Positions 26,780 to 35,955 of a stretch of 64,000 bases of DNA are shown here, piece after piece. The stretch's first letter is position 1, and every line of letters begins with the position of its first letter. The notes under the pieces were generated by a model. It had not been told where the DNA came from, made no database searches, and saw only the letters and a list, made by a program, of their open reading frames with translations. Position numbers and translations under genes: made by a program. Origin of the DNA: Flavobacterium cheongpyeongense (GTDB lineage Bacteria; Bacteroidota; Bacteroidia; Flavobacteriales; Flavobacteriaceae); assembly GCF_003202435.1 (NCBI RefSeq), contig NZ_QJHK01000006.1, positions 1 to 64,000 on the forward strand. The letters run 5' to 3'.

Positions 26780-27991
26780 ATGAAAAAAATAAACACACTC
26801 ACAAAAAAAATATTGACTTTAGTAATAGTCATGATCGTTTCCTTTACAGGAGTAAAAGCTCAGAATGACCCTGTAAGATTAGGATTTATTCCACTTACGG
26901 ATTGCTCGCCAATCGTAATGGCAAAAGAGTTGGGACTGTTTAAAAAATACGGCGTTGAAGTTGTTGTAACCAAAGAGTCATCATGGGCCAATGTTCGTGA
27001 CAAAATTTTAACCGGAGAATTAGACGGAGCGCACTGTCTGTATTCAATGCCATTTTCGGTTTACACAGGAGTAGGAGGAAAAGCAGGTTCTGAAATGAAA
27101 ATCGCCATGATGCTTAACGTAAATGGTCAGGCAATTACACTTTCTAAAGATTTTTGCGGGAAAGTTGGTTTCAAGCAAATGAATAAAGTCGCCCCGGTCG
27201 TTGCAGCCAAGTTGAAAGCTGAGAAAGAAGTGACTTTCGCTATGACTTTCCCGGGAGGAACGCATGATTTATGGTTACGCAACTGGATGGCAATTGCAGG
27301 TGTGAACCAAAAAACATCTAAAATCATTACGATTCCGCCTCCGCAGATGGTAGCCAATATGAAAGTTGGTAATATGGACGGATTTTGTGTTGGAGAGCCT
27401 TGGGGAGGAGTTGCGGTAAAACAGGGAATTGGTTTCACACAAGTGGCCTCTCAGGACATTTGGAAAGACCATCCTGAAAAAGCTTTGGTAGTAAACAAAG
27501 AATTTAGTGAAAAACGCAGAACAGATCTTGTAAAAGTAATGAAAGCTGTTTTAGAAGCCTGCATTTGGTTAGACAATCCGGGCAATCGGAAAAAAGCAGC
27601 TGCCATAATCGGAAAAGCACCTTATGTAAACGCACCAGCAGATGTTATCGAAAACAGATTAATGGGGAACTATGACTTAGGCTGTAATCAGGGAACTCAG
27701 ATTTATGCTAAAGATTATATGTTGTTTCACAAAGGCGGAGCTGTAAATTACCCTCGTAAATCACACGCAATCTGGGCAATGGCACAATTTGTACGTTTCG
27801 GGATGTTAAAAGAAGCACCAAATTATAAAGCAATCGCAGACAAACTGATCTTGCAGGATTTATATGAAGAGGTTGCCAAAAGCATGAAGGTAAAAGTGCC
27901 AAATGATGATATGAAGCCTTTCTCTCTAACCATGGACAAAACGGTTTTTGATCCTTCAAATCCTACAGCTTACCTCAAAGCAGTTAAATAA
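26780..27991 (+). CDS. nrtA: nitrate ABC transporter substrate-binding protein
   Basis: A 403-residue periplasmic binding protein of the CmpA/NrtA group. It has a signal peptide (about 1-27, VKAQ) and characteristic segments: VRLGFIPLTDCSPIVMAKELG at the start of the mature protein, GGTHDLWLRNW near residue 156, PPQMVANMKVGNMDGFCVGEPW near 190-211. It captures nitrate (or a related anion such as bicarbonate in other members) for the permease. It is the second gene of the uptake operon. Nitrate specificity is supported by context. Confidence 0.9.
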   Translation: MKKINTLTKKILTLVIVMIVSFTGVKAQNDPVRLGFIPLTDCSPIVMAKELGLFKKYGVEVVVTKESSWANVRDKILTGELDGAHCLYSMPFSVYTGVGGKAGSEMKIAMMLNVNGQAITLSKDFCGKVGFKQMNKVAPVVAAKLKAEKEVTFAMTFPGGTHDLWLRNWMAIAGVNQKTSKIITIPPPQMVANMKVGNMDGFCVGEPWGGVAVKQGIGFTQVASQDIWKDHPEKALVVNKEFSEKRRTDLVKVMKAVLEACIWLDNPGNRKKAAAIIGKAPYVNAPADVIENRLMGNYDLGCNQGTQIYAKDYMLFHKGGAVNYPRKSHAIWAMAQFVRFGMLKEAPNYKAIADKLILQDLYEEVAKSMKVKVPNDDMKPFSLTMDKTVFDPSNPTAYLKAVK

Positions 27992-28168
27992 TAAAGTTCT
28001 TTTTATTCCTGTACACAAAAGTTTGTTTCTTGCCACAGATTTAATGTCTTTAAAAATTATCCTTTACACCTACTTAAAGTTTTAATCTGTTAGAATCATT
28101 TTAGCTGTGGCCAAATTTACTTACTCGGGAATTAATAAATCTAATTTTTAAATTTAAATTACAATATC

Positions 28169-29056
28169 ATGTCTGATAAAGATACCTTAACACTAAGTGC
28201 TGTTTCCGGTCAAGCCGAAGTTTTGACACCAGGCACTTCAAATGATTCCGTAAAAAATGACAAAATAAAATTGATTATCAGTCAATTTGCAGGAAAATTA
28301 AAATCGACTGTCTTCGCAGGAATCGGAGTTCTGGTTTTTATAGGCTTTTGGAGTTTGTTAAGCATTTACACCAAAGATGCACTTCCGGGACCATTGGCGA
28401 CTTTTACCGTTTTAAAAGAAATGCTAAGCGATCCGTTTTATGATTATGGTCCGAACGACAAAGGAATCGGTTTACAGTTATTCAATTCGATCAAAACCGT
28501 TCTAACGGGATTTTTGCTAGGATCTTTAATAGCAATTCCAATTGGAATTCTGATGGGGGCGAGTACTATTTGTAAACAAATTTTTTATCCAATCGTACAG
28601 CTTTTAAAACCGGTTTCGCCTTTGGCCTGGTTTCCAATCGGGTTAGTTGTTTTTAAAGATACCGGAATGGCGACTATTTTTATTGTTTTCATTACCTCAT
28701 TATGGTCCACTTTAATCAACACTTCTTTTGGTGTGGCTTCGATTCCGCAGGATCACAAAAATGTAGCAAAAGCTTTTGGATTTTCGAAAATGCGTTATTT
28801 AACCAAAATTCTGATTCCGTATAGTTTGCCTCATATTATTACAGGATTACGTTTGAGTATCAGTGTGGCCTGGCTGGTAATTGTTGCCGGGGAAATGCTT
28901 TCAGGAGGAGCAGGTATTGGGTTCTTCGTGTGGGACAGCTGGAATGCCCTAAGCCTGGAAAAAGTAATCTCTGCCATTATCATCATCGGAATTGTGGGAC
29001 TTCTTTTTGATAAATTATTCACTTTTATTGAAAGTAAAGTGGCTTATAAAGCCTAA
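28169..29056 (+). CDS. nrtB: nitrate ABC transporter permease
   Basis: A 295-residue inner-membrane permease of the BPD/NrtB type. A 45-residue cytoplasmic N-terminus is followed by about six transmembrane helices. The EAA-loop region AFGFSKMRYLTKILIPYSLP (about 212-231) is the docking site for the ATPase. It is placed between the binding-protein and ATPase genes. The 177-base gap before it contains short degenerate repeats but no terminator with a clear T-run. Confidence 0.92.
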   Translation: MSDKDTLTLSAVSGQAEVLTPGTSNDSVKNDKIKLIISQFAGKLKSTVFAGIGVLVFIGFWSLLSIYTKDALPGPLATFTVLKEMLSDPFYDYGPNDKGIGLQLFNSIKTVLTGFLLGSLIAIPIGILMGASTICKQIFYPIVQLLKPVSPLAWFPIGLVVFKDTGMATIFIVFITSLWSTLINTSFGVASIPQDHKNVAKAFGFSKMRYLTKILIPYSLPHIITGLRLSISVAWLVIVAGEMLSGGAGIGFFVWDSWNALSLEKVISAIIIIGIVGLLFDKLFTFIESKVAYKA

Positions 29057-29150
29057 GAAAAAAGGTTCTGAGGTTCTAAGCAAAATACTAAGTTTTTTTC
29101 ACTTGAAACCTGAAACCTGAAACTTTTCAAAAATTTAAAACTAAAACATC

Positions 29151-29957
29151 ATGAGTTATTTAGAAATAAAAAATTTAGAAATATCATTCCCAACTCCAAA
29201 AGGAAAATATATAGCAGTAAGAGACATTAATTTATCTATTCAAAAGGGAGAAATTATCTCTATTATCGGGCATTCAGGCTGTGGAAAATCAACTATTATG
29301 AATGCTATTGGCGGAATGTTAACTCCAACCGGAGGAACAGTTGAATTGGCCAATGAAAAAATAAAAGGACCGGGACCTGATCGCGGAATCGTTTTTCAAA
29401 ACTATTCGCTTTTGCCTTGGCTGACTGTTGAAGAAAATATTTTTCAGGCTGTTGATTCAGTAATGAGTATTTCTAAAAAAGAGAAACACGATATCGTAAT
29501 GGAGAACCTTAAAATGGTGAATCTTTTTGAGCATAAAGATAAATTGCCGGGACAACTTTCTGGCGGAATGAAACAGCGTGTGGCCATTGCGAGAGCTTTC
29601 GCCATTAACCCTGGAGTACTGCTTCTGGATGAACCTTTTGGTGCTTTGGATGCCTTGACAAAAGGTTCTATGCAATTGGAAGTCTTGAAATTATGGAACT
29701 TGAATAACCGCGAAAAAACGATTGTCATGATTACACATGATATCGAAGAAGCCCTGTTTTTATCAGACAGAATTGTCGTTTTAAATAATGGTCCTGCATC
29801 TACTATTCGTGAAATTGTAGAAGTAAAGCTGCCAAGACCAAGAAATAAAATTGAAATCGTAAAAACTCCTGAATATATCGAATTAAGGGATCATTTATTG
29901 CATTTGCTGACAGATAAATTCTCTATTGAGGACATGGGAATGGTTTATAAGAGTTAG
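29151..29957 (+). CDS. nrtD: nitrate ABC transporter ATP-binding protein
   Basis: A 268-residue ABC ATPase. Walker A GHSGCGKST (about 41-49), signature LSGGMKQR (about 137-144), Walker B LLLDEP with the D-loop GALD (about 160-170) and the switch histidine in ITHD are all present. It is the single-domain NrtD/TauB type, without the fused binding domain of cyanobacterial NrtC. It is the last gene of the uptake operon. The final 164 bases occur again, mutated, at 35792-35955. Confidence 0.93.
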   Translation: MSYLEIKNLEISFPTPKGKYIAVRDINLSIQKGEIISIIGHSGCGKSTIMNAIGGMLTPTGGTVELANEKIKGPGPDRGIVFQNYSLLPWLTVEENIFQAVDSVMSISKKEKHDIVMENLKMVNLFEHKDKLPGQLSGGMKQRVAIARAFAINPGVLLLDEPFGALDALTKGSMQLEVLKLWNLNNREKTIVMITHDIEEALFLSDRIVVLNNGPASTIREIVEVKLPRPRNKIEIVKTPEYIELRDHLLHLLTDKFSIEDMGMVYKS

Positions 29958-30081
29958 TTTTTAATTAATTTTGTTTAGCAGAGAATTCCTGTAATGACAT
30001 ACATTATGGGATTTTCTATTAAAAAATCAATCTAAAACTTTCCAAAAATAACTCAAAACGGATAATTGTTTCTATGCTTAT

Positions 30082-30145
30082 TGTTTCAATCAAATTTCAT
30101 ATTGATTCTCAAAAAAGAGTCATTACGTATGATTTAATTGAAACA
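30082..30145. other. inverted repeat in the tail behind nrtD
   Basis: TGTTTCAAT (30082-30090) and ATTGAAACA (30137-30145) are complementary across 46 bases, with further partial pairing inside. It could fold in the 3' untranslated region of the uptake operon. No gene seen between 29958 and 30179. Confidence 0.35.
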
Positions 30146-30179
30146 TTTGAATATTTAAAGGTCAATTAAAATACTGATA

Positions 30180-30229
30180 AAAAAACCTCAATCTCTTTTA
30201 AGTAATTTATAAAGAGATTGAGGTTTTTT
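30180..30229. terminator. strong bidirectional terminator
   Basis: A perfect 19-bp stem (30180-30198 with 30211-30229), with A- and T-runs at the ends, separates the uptake operon from the convergent PAS gene. Confidence 0.9.
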
Positions 30230-30244
30230 ATTATTTATTGAGAT

Positions 30245-30994
30245 TTATTTTTCTTCTTCATTAGCGAAGAAACCTGTAAAAAATCCTTTTTTCTTAATTT
30301 TAATAATATCGGAACCTTCTGTGTCTGAATTTTCAGAAACAGTCTTTTCGATAACTTTTGAAGTCATGGCAGCTTCTGCATTATTTTCTACAACCTCGTT
30401 TTCATCTGAATTATTGGATTCCAAAATACTGTTGATGTATTCTACAAATGTTTGATTACGTTCTTCCAGAAAACCAATCAGATAATTTTCGCTGGCTACT
30501 ACACCGCTAGCCTGTTCAATATGCAGCAGTTTTTTATATAATGTGATCACTTTTTTCAAAGCTTTGCTCTCTTCTGATAAAGAATTCTGCCTGCTGGTAT
30601 ATGTGTATTCTCCGTTTTTATCTGTTGCCGTATTAATTTCATTAATAACCCAATAATATCGGCCAGTTTTTGCCATATTCTTAACCAATGTGATAAAATG
30701 TTTTCCTTCAGAAATAATTTCCCACATGATTTTGAATATCACTCTGGGCATATCCGGATGTCTGGTTATGTTGCAACTTTTGGTAATTAATTCAAAATCA
30801 TCATAACCACAAACATCAATGAATGCTTCATTGGCATACATTATGGTTCCTTTAGAATCGGTTTTACAAAGCAAAGTTTTTGTTTTATCCCATATCACTT
30901 CTCGGTCAGAAGGTGTTGGTCTTTGTGTTAATTCAAATACTTTGTCATCTGTACTCATTGGACTTATATTATATTTAGATTCTTCCGCTCCCAT
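30245..30994 (-). CDS. Aer-like PAS-domain protein
   Basis: A 249-residue soluble protein. The PAS domain (about 30-140) has the Aer-type core NITRHPDMPRVIFKIMW and GRYYWVINE, as in FAD-binding redox-sensing PAS domains of Aer. Unlike Aer there is no HAMP or methyl-accepting domain; a helical segment (about 145-190) and an acidic tail follow. It lies between the nitrate uptake operon and the ammonium transporter, so a role as a redox or energy sensor for nitrogen uptake is possible, but no output domain can be recognised. Confidence 0.75.
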   Translation of the reverse strand: MGAEESKYNISPMSTDDKVFELTQRPTPSDREVIWDKTKTLLCKTDSKGTIMYANEAFIDVCGYDDFELITKSCNITRHPDMPRVIFKIMWEIISEGKHFITLVKNMAKTGRYYWVINEINTATDKNGEYTYTSRQNSLSEESKALKKVITLYKKLLHIEQASGVVASENYLIGFLEERNQTFVEYINSILESNNSDENEVVENNAEAAMTSKVIEKTVSENSDTEGSDIIKIKKKGFFTGFFANEEEK

Positions 30995-31236
30995 TTTCTT
31001 ATTTTTTTAATCAATAAATATATCATTTTGGATCATCGACAAAATTAACATAATTTTCGCAATTGAGTGTTTACGAGTAGTATTTTTTAATCAATAAGTC
31101 AAAATTAACAAAAACGTAATATAATTCTCAGTTAAACAAGGTTTTTTGTAAATATTTTTAATTCGTGTATTTTTGTGTATCTGATAAAATGACCACTTTT
31201 TTTATATATCTAAATTGTGAAATTATTAAAATTAGT
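30995..31236. other. intergenic region, PAS gene / ammonium transporter
   Basis: Very AT-rich, no gene seen. It must hold the two divergent promoters. A TATTTTTG word at 31346-31353 would suit a start of amt at the second methionine (31377). Confidence 0.35.
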
Positions 31237-31271
31237 CTGTCTAAAAAAAGCAGATTGCTTTTTTTAGACAG
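31237..31271. repeat. perfect 16-bp hairpin upstream of the ammonium transporter
   Basis: CTGTCTAAAAAAAGCA and its exact complement are separated by GAT. It lies between divergent genes, where a terminator is not expected, and shares the CTGTCTA/TTTTTAGACA theme with the hairpin behind the transporter at 33099-33135. Confidence 0.75.
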
Positions 31272-31355
31272 TTAATACTGCCTAAAAACGCTTTTTTTTT
31301 ACGTCCAACGACCTATTGTTTCTTAGCAAATAATTAATAAATCAATATTTTTGAA

Positions 31356-32681
31356 ATGAACTCAAAACAATATAACATGAAAAGAATTTTTTTAACATTG
31401 ATTTTATTATTGGTAATGATTGTACCTATTTTTTCTAATTTAATTTTTGTCGATCAGGTCATTCCTGTCACTACTCCCAAGTTTGATTCCGGGGATACAG
31501 CCTGGATGATTGTTGCGAGTGTCTTAGTATTATTGATGACTCCGGGACTTGCTTTTTTTTACGGAGGTTTAGTGGGTAAAAACAGTGTGATTACTACTAT
31601 GCTGCAAAGTTTTTTGGCCATGGTTGTGATTGCTGTCTTGTGGATAATAGTAGGTTACAGTTTAAGTTTTGGCCCTTCTGTTAGAGGAATTATCGGAGAC
31701 CCGAGTACCCATTTCTTTTTTCAGGGCGTTGGTATACAATCCAGCTGGATTTTATCACCTACTACACCATTGATTATTTTTGCAGTCTATCAAATGATGT
31801 TTGCCATTATTACGCCTGCCCTAATTTCGGGTTCATTTGCAGAACGTATCAATTTACTTCCTTATATATTATTTATTGCCTTATTTTCATTATTTGTGTA
31901 TGCTCCAATTGCACACATGACCTGGCATCCTGATGGATTCTTTTTTAAATTGGGAGTTTTGGATTTTGCCGGAGGTACAGTTGTGCACATGAGTGCTGGC
32001 TGGGCTGCATTAGCAGGAGCAATCTATTTAGGAGAACGAAAACTGCACGTTTCTAAAGCGGAGCAGGTTCCGTATGTACTTTTAGGAACAGGAATTTTAT
32101 GGATTGGATGGCTGGGTTTCAACGGAGGATCAGCCTTAGCGGCGAATGGTCTGGCGGCACAGGCCATAGCCAATTCGGTTGTAGCTGCTGCAGCGGGCGG
32201 ATTTGCCTGGATGTTTCTGGATAAAATTAGAGGTTATGAAATTACTGCTGTCGAAACCTGTCTGGGAATTCTGGTTGGTTTAGTAGCCATAACTCCTGCT
32301 TCTGGTTATGTAAGTATTGAACATGCCGTTTCGATAGGCTGTATTGCCAGTATCATCAGTTATATTATAGTGAGTGAATTCAAAATCATAAACGATGCAC
32401 TGGATGTATTTGGCTGTCACGCCTTAGGTGGAATTTCTGGTATGTTATTGACCGGAGTTTTTGCCAATAAAGCCATTAATCCTGGTATTACTGAGCCTGG
32501 TTTGTTATTTGGTGGTTCAACATTAATCGTAAACCAGATTATTGCTATAGTAATTGTTTCTGTATTTTCTTTTGCGGTTTCTTATTTACTATTTATTATC
32601 GTCAATGCCATTTCGCCTATTAAAGTAAGTGAACAACAGGAAATTGATGGATTGGATGGTAATCAGTTCATTAATAAATAA
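31356..32681 (+). CDS. amtB: ammonium transporter
   Basis: A 441-residue Amt/MEP/Rh channel. A signal-like first helix (about 9-30) is followed by about eleven transmembrane helices. The twin pore histidines are H211 (GGTVVHMSAG) and H355 (GCHALGGISG), and the entrance motif SFAERI lies at 160-165. The start could be the ATG at 31356 or at 31377; the latter gives a cleaner signal peptide and fits a -7 box at 31346-31353. No glnK/PII gene is adjacent. It supplies ammonium directly, complementing nitrate reduction. Confidence 0.95.
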   Translation: MNSKQYNMKRIFLTLILLLVMIVPIFSNLIFVDQVIPVTTPKFDSGDTAWMIVASVLVLLMTPGLAFFYGGLVGKNSVITTMLQSFLAMVVIAVLWIIVGYSLSFGPSVRGIIGDPSTHFFFQGVGIQSSWILSPTTPLIIFAVYQMMFAIITPALISGSFAERINLLPYILFIALFSLFVYAPIAHMTWHPDGFFFKLGVLDFAGGTVVHMSAGWAALAGAIYLGERKLHVSKAEQVPYVLLGTGILWIGWLGFNGGSALAANGLAAQAIANSVVAAAAGGFAWMFLDKIRGYEITAVETCLGILVGLVAITPASGYVSIEHAVSIGCIASIISYIIVSEFKIINDALDVFGCHALGGISGMLLTGVFANKAINPGITEPGLLFGGSTLIVNQIIAIVIVSVFSFAVSYLLFIIVNAISPIKVSEQQEIDGLDGNQFINK

Positions 32682-32781
32682 AAACCTTTTTTGCGTTAAG
32701 CACTTTTGTTCAAAGTCATTATTTGTCATTCTAACCAATGATAAATAGTGGCTTTTTGTTTGGTAAATCGTGGCAGACTAA

Positions 32782-33093
32782 AACCCCAATAGAGCTTACA
32801 CAGGGCTAAAAAACTCTGAAATTGGTAACAATTTTGGTTTAGTTGAAGTATTCCGTGCTAAGCTGAAGCAAAGGTATAATAAGTTGAAATGAGCAGCTGT
32901 TAGTTATAATAAAGTCAGTAACATTACTAAAACGAACAACGACACCTATATAGTCATAGCCTTATAATCAAATATCGAAGACAGAAAAGCAACAGAATTA
33001 GTTTATAAAGTAAATGCAAAAGCAAAAAAACAAACCACTAAGAATGAAGTGATTTGGTCAGTTAAAATGCTGAAATTTAATAGCCGTTTTTAA
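32782..33093 (+). pseudogene. decayed gene of unknown family
   Basis: One frame of 103 codons reads protein-like up to a TAA at 33091-33093 but is broken by TGA at 32890-32892 and TAA at 32965-32967. Legible parts include NNFGLVEVFRAKLKQRYNKL and NIEDRKATELVYKVNAKAKK. No start codon or family is recognised. The rest of the gap 32682-33217 shows no other gene. Confidence 0.5.
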
Positions 33094-33098
33094 AATAT

Positions 33099-33135
33099 AA
33101 AAGAGGCTGTCTATGCTTTTTAGACAACCTCTTTT
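33099..33135. terminator. terminator-like hairpin, AAAAGAGG...CCTCTTTT
   Basis: The outer stem AAAAGAGG / CCTCTTTT and inner stem TGTCT / AGACA are separated by one mismatch. A partial repeat CTTTTTAGAC-GG-CCTCTTT follows at about 33196-33213 next to the end of the OmpA gene. Confidence 0.7.
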
Positions 33136-33217
33136 GTATTCGGGTACCTGTCTGAAAATTTTTCTAAATAAGCGATTTTCAGAGGGTAGTTGAGACTTTT
33201 TAGACGGCCTCTTTATT

Positions 33218-34357
33218 TTATTTAATTATTTTAACAGAAATTCTTCTGTTTTCTTTTCTATTAGCTTCATTATCATTTTTGAACAAGGGAAATTCCTGCC
33301 CATAGCCTTTTGTTGTAATTCTATCCTCAGTAATTTTTAATTTTATCAGCGCATCTTTTATTGAATTTGCTCTTTTCAGGCTCAAAGTTTCATTGCTTTT
33401 GGGATTGCCTAAATTATCGGTGTAACCTGCAATTTCTATTTTGGTTTTTGGAAAAGAAGATAAAATCAGGGCAATGTTCGTTATTTGTTCTTCAGAATCA
33501 ATAAAATACGAAGGAGCTCTGTCTTTAAAATGGATTCTGTCTAAAACAATCCAGTATCCTGAACCATTGAGACTGTTAGAATTATCGAGAATAAAATCCA
33601 GAATGGCTTTCTCACTGCCTTTTTCCGGTATGGTAATAATATCGTCACTTGGCAGCATATAATCGATGTAGTCACCGAGTTTGTTAATATCTTTAAATTC
33701 GATGTTCTGAGGCTGTTTTTCGGCATCGATATTGGTTTCTGTTGCGGTTGTTTCTTGTTTGGAACCAGCCATAAAAAACAATGATAAACCCACTAGAAGT
33801 ATTGCTGCTATGGCAAACATCATTTTTTTAGACAAACCAGACTTTGTCGCTTCTTCTATTGCTTTTTCCTGAATATCCTCTTTGGGGTCTTTCTCTGCTA
33901 CTTCGTCTTCAAAATGGGATTTGATCTGGGCTTTATCTATTTTTTGTTCAACAAAATAACAAATTACTACAATAATCGACATCTTAAAGATTCTTTCAGC
34001 AGAATCTAATTTGATGAAGGTTTTTTGAGCAATAGACTCCGTGATAATATCCAAATCAAGGGAAAAATTCAATTCAAAATTTTCACTAAGCTCATCCAAT
34101 GAAGTATCATTGGTTAAAACAGCCGGGATATTCTGGATTATATTTTCATAGGTATTTCTTATTTTATAGGCGTCTTTATAAAATAAGTCTATTTTGAAAC
34201 TATCGGTAGTGTCAATTATTTTTTTTACAATTATCTCTAACGATAAATCAATAGCCTTGGATACACTATTTTCAAATTCGTCCAAATATTTGCTTGATTC
34301 GTTGATATTGTAATTGCTGATAGACCTTTTTAGAATTTGAATTTGTTTTGAATACAT
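33218..34357 (-). CDS. OmpA-family protein with cytoplasmic N-terminus
   Basis: A 379-residue protein with an unusual layout. About 170 mostly helical residues precede one transmembrane helix (about 177-197), then a linker and an OmpA/MotB peptidoglycan-binding domain (about 255-379, IAGYTDNLGNPKSNETLSLKRA and NRRISVKI). The orientation implies a cytoplasmic N-terminus and a cell-wall-anchored C-terminus, as in MotB- or TssL-like proteins rather than outer-membrane OmpA. It is encoded 23 bases after a coiled-coil membrane protein and is probably its partner. A motor- or secretion-like envelope complex is possible but unproven. Confidence 0.8.
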   Translation of the reverse strand: MYSKQIQILKRSISNYNINESSKYLDEFENSVSKAIDLSLEIIVKKIIDTTDSFKIDLFYKDAYKIRNTYENIIQNIPAVLTNDTSLDELSENFELNFSLDLDIITESIAQKTFIKLDSAERIFKMSIIVVICYFVEQKIDKAQIKSHFEDEVAEKDPKEDIQEKAIEEATKSGLSKKMMFAIAAILLVGLSLFFMAGSKQETTATETNIDAEKQPQNIEFKDINKLGDYIDYMLPSDDIITIPEKGSEKAILDFILDNSNSLNGSGYWIVLDRIHFKDRAPSYFIDSEEQITNIALILSSFPKTKIEIAGYTDNLGNPKSNETLSLKRANSIKDALIKLKITEDRITTKGYGQEFPLFKNDNEANRKENRRISVKIIK

Positions 34358-34380
34358 TGTGATGGAATGGAGTATTTGGG

Positions 34381-35271
34381 TTAAATTAAAGTAAAACCTG
34401 ATTTCAAGGCAATTTTGTCGTTTTTAAACAAATAAATGGTATAATTTCCTTTTGATAAAGCTGACAAAGGAAGGCCTGATATTTCCTCTAAATTTTCTCC
34501 TGCATAGCTATAGTCTTCGTGGTAACTATAATCTAAAACAATGGAACCAAATTTGTGCGAAAGTTTGTATCCTATTACCTCTCCTTCGGGATTAATAATT
34601 TGGACATAATATCTTCCTTTTGAATCACTTACATTAGGATTTCCACGTATCAAAAATTTGATCCTGCAAAAATTCACCATATCCGACTTATCCGTTGTAA
34701 CCATTTTGGTCAACGTTTTGTTTGCCGAATAAGTTTCTACTTTCAAATTGGCAAAAACTACATTTTTACTTTTAGTAACATTAAGGTGTTCAGAAAGACT
34801 GGTACCACGATTGGATGGCAAATTAACTTTAGTATTATCGTAACCACTGCCGTTACTTTCTTCTTTATTCTTTAAAACAGTCAATGTACTGTCCTGTTTA
34901 TTTTTCAAAGCTTCGTATTTCTCCACCAATTCCATTTTATCGCTTTTGAGAAGTATTACCTGTTTTTTAAGTTTAACAACTTCTGTTTTGTATTTGTTCA
35001 GTTCTTCTACTGTGGCTTTTGATTCTTTTAATTCATCAATCAGATTGGTGATTTTTTGCTGTTCTACCAATAATTCTTCTTTAATAGAACTGTTTTCATT
35101 GATTACAGATGCAATCGAATCTCTTGATTTGGTAAGATTGTCAATTAATGCTGTTTTTTCAGTATTAAGTTTAGCATTACTTTCATATAGATAATAGGAA
35201 TAGCCTCCTGTAATTAACAATAAAAGTAATAAAATGAGTCGTTTTTTACTAATGCTTTTGTTTTCTGTCAT
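34381..35271 (-). CDS. membrane-anchored coiled-coil protein
   Basis: A 296-residue protein: short cytoplasmic tail, one transmembrane helix (about 11-28), a long periplasmic coiled coil (about 30-135) with heptad-like Leu/Ile/Val spacing and many Lys/Glu, and a beta-rich C-terminal domain (about 165-296). It is the first gene of a two-gene operon with the OmpA-type protein. The pair could span the envelope. No family was recognised; a relative of type VI secretion membrane components of Bacteroidota was considered but no supporting genes lie nearby. Confidence 0.7.
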   Translation of the reverse strand: MTENKSISKKRLILLLLLLITGGYSYYLYESNAKLNTEKTALIDNLTKSRDSIASVINENSSIKEELLVEQQKITNLIDELKESKATVEELNKYKTEVVKLKKQVILLKSDKMELVEKYEALKNKQDSTLTVLKNKEESNGSGYDNTKVNLPSNRGTSLSEHLNVTKSKNVVFANLKVETYSANKTLTKMVTTDKSDMVNFCRIKFLIRGNPNVSDSKGRYYVQIINPEGEVIGYKLSHKFGSIVLDYSYHEDYSYAGENLEEISGLPLSALSKGNYTIYLFKNDKIALKSGFTLI

Positions 35272-35791
35272 AGTATTTTTTTTTTCAAATTTATAAAATG
35301 AAAAATTTCACACCAAGCTATTTACAGCTAAAAGTCTATTTGTATAGCATTATTGCATTATCAATATAAAAGCATTTTTGATTTTATTAATTAGTTAATT
35401 TTTCATAATTGAAATGATAATTGTAAAAAATGTAGTGGTTTTATTAGATATTTTCAATACTGAAAAATGTAATTTTTCTCTCTGAGATGGCGTTTTCTCC
35501 TCATTCATAAAACTCAAAACCGGCTTTTATTATTTTCTTCAGATAAAAATCATCATTGCTATAAATTATTTTCTGCCAGTCAGGATTTCAGCATTTTGAT
35601 TTAAAATTAACGGTATTATTTTCCTGATTGATTGTTCTGCAAATAAGAATCACTCATTTTTGAAAGAGTTGAACAATAATTGGTGACCAGTATTTTTTGC
35701 GTGCTTTTTTAGAAAGATTCAAAAATTCTTTCAAATAGGAAATGGTTGCCGCTGGTGTTATTTAATCGTCATTGTCATAAAAGAAATCTTC
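35272..35791. other. decay zone with weak coding-like remnants
   Basis: No intact gene. On the minus strand, about 35660-35760, one frame reads ISYLKEFLNLSKKARKKYW and ends at a TGA near 35660; a shifted frame continues with protein-like text for about 40 codons. This may be a frameshifted relic, but the signal is weak. Confidence 0.3.
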
Positions 35792-35955
35792 CCGCATCTA
35801 CTATTCGTGAAATTGTAGAAGAAAAGCTGCCAAGACCAAGAAATAAAATTGAAATCGTAAAAACTCCTGGGTATATCGAATGAAGGGATCATGTATTGCA
35901 TTTGCTGATATATAAATTCTCTATTGAGGATATGGGAATGGTCTATAAAAATTAA
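35792..35955 (+). pseudogene. broken duplicate of the 3' end of nrtD
   Basis: These 164 bases match 29794-29957, the last 54 codons of the nitrate ABC ATPase, with 13 differences by my count and no gaps (about 92% identity). A TTA codon has become TGA (IE*RD), and the end reads MGMVYKN instead of MGMVYKS before a stop. Similarity fades at 35791 upstream and at the stop codon downstream. No ABC domain motif remains, so it is a non-functional relic of duplication or of a former second transporter. Confidence 0.85.

Noticed and set aside
33218..35271. Type VI secretion assignment for the OmpA/coiled-coil pair
   Set aside because: No sheath, Hcp, baseplate or ClpV gene lies nearby and no specific signature was recognised.
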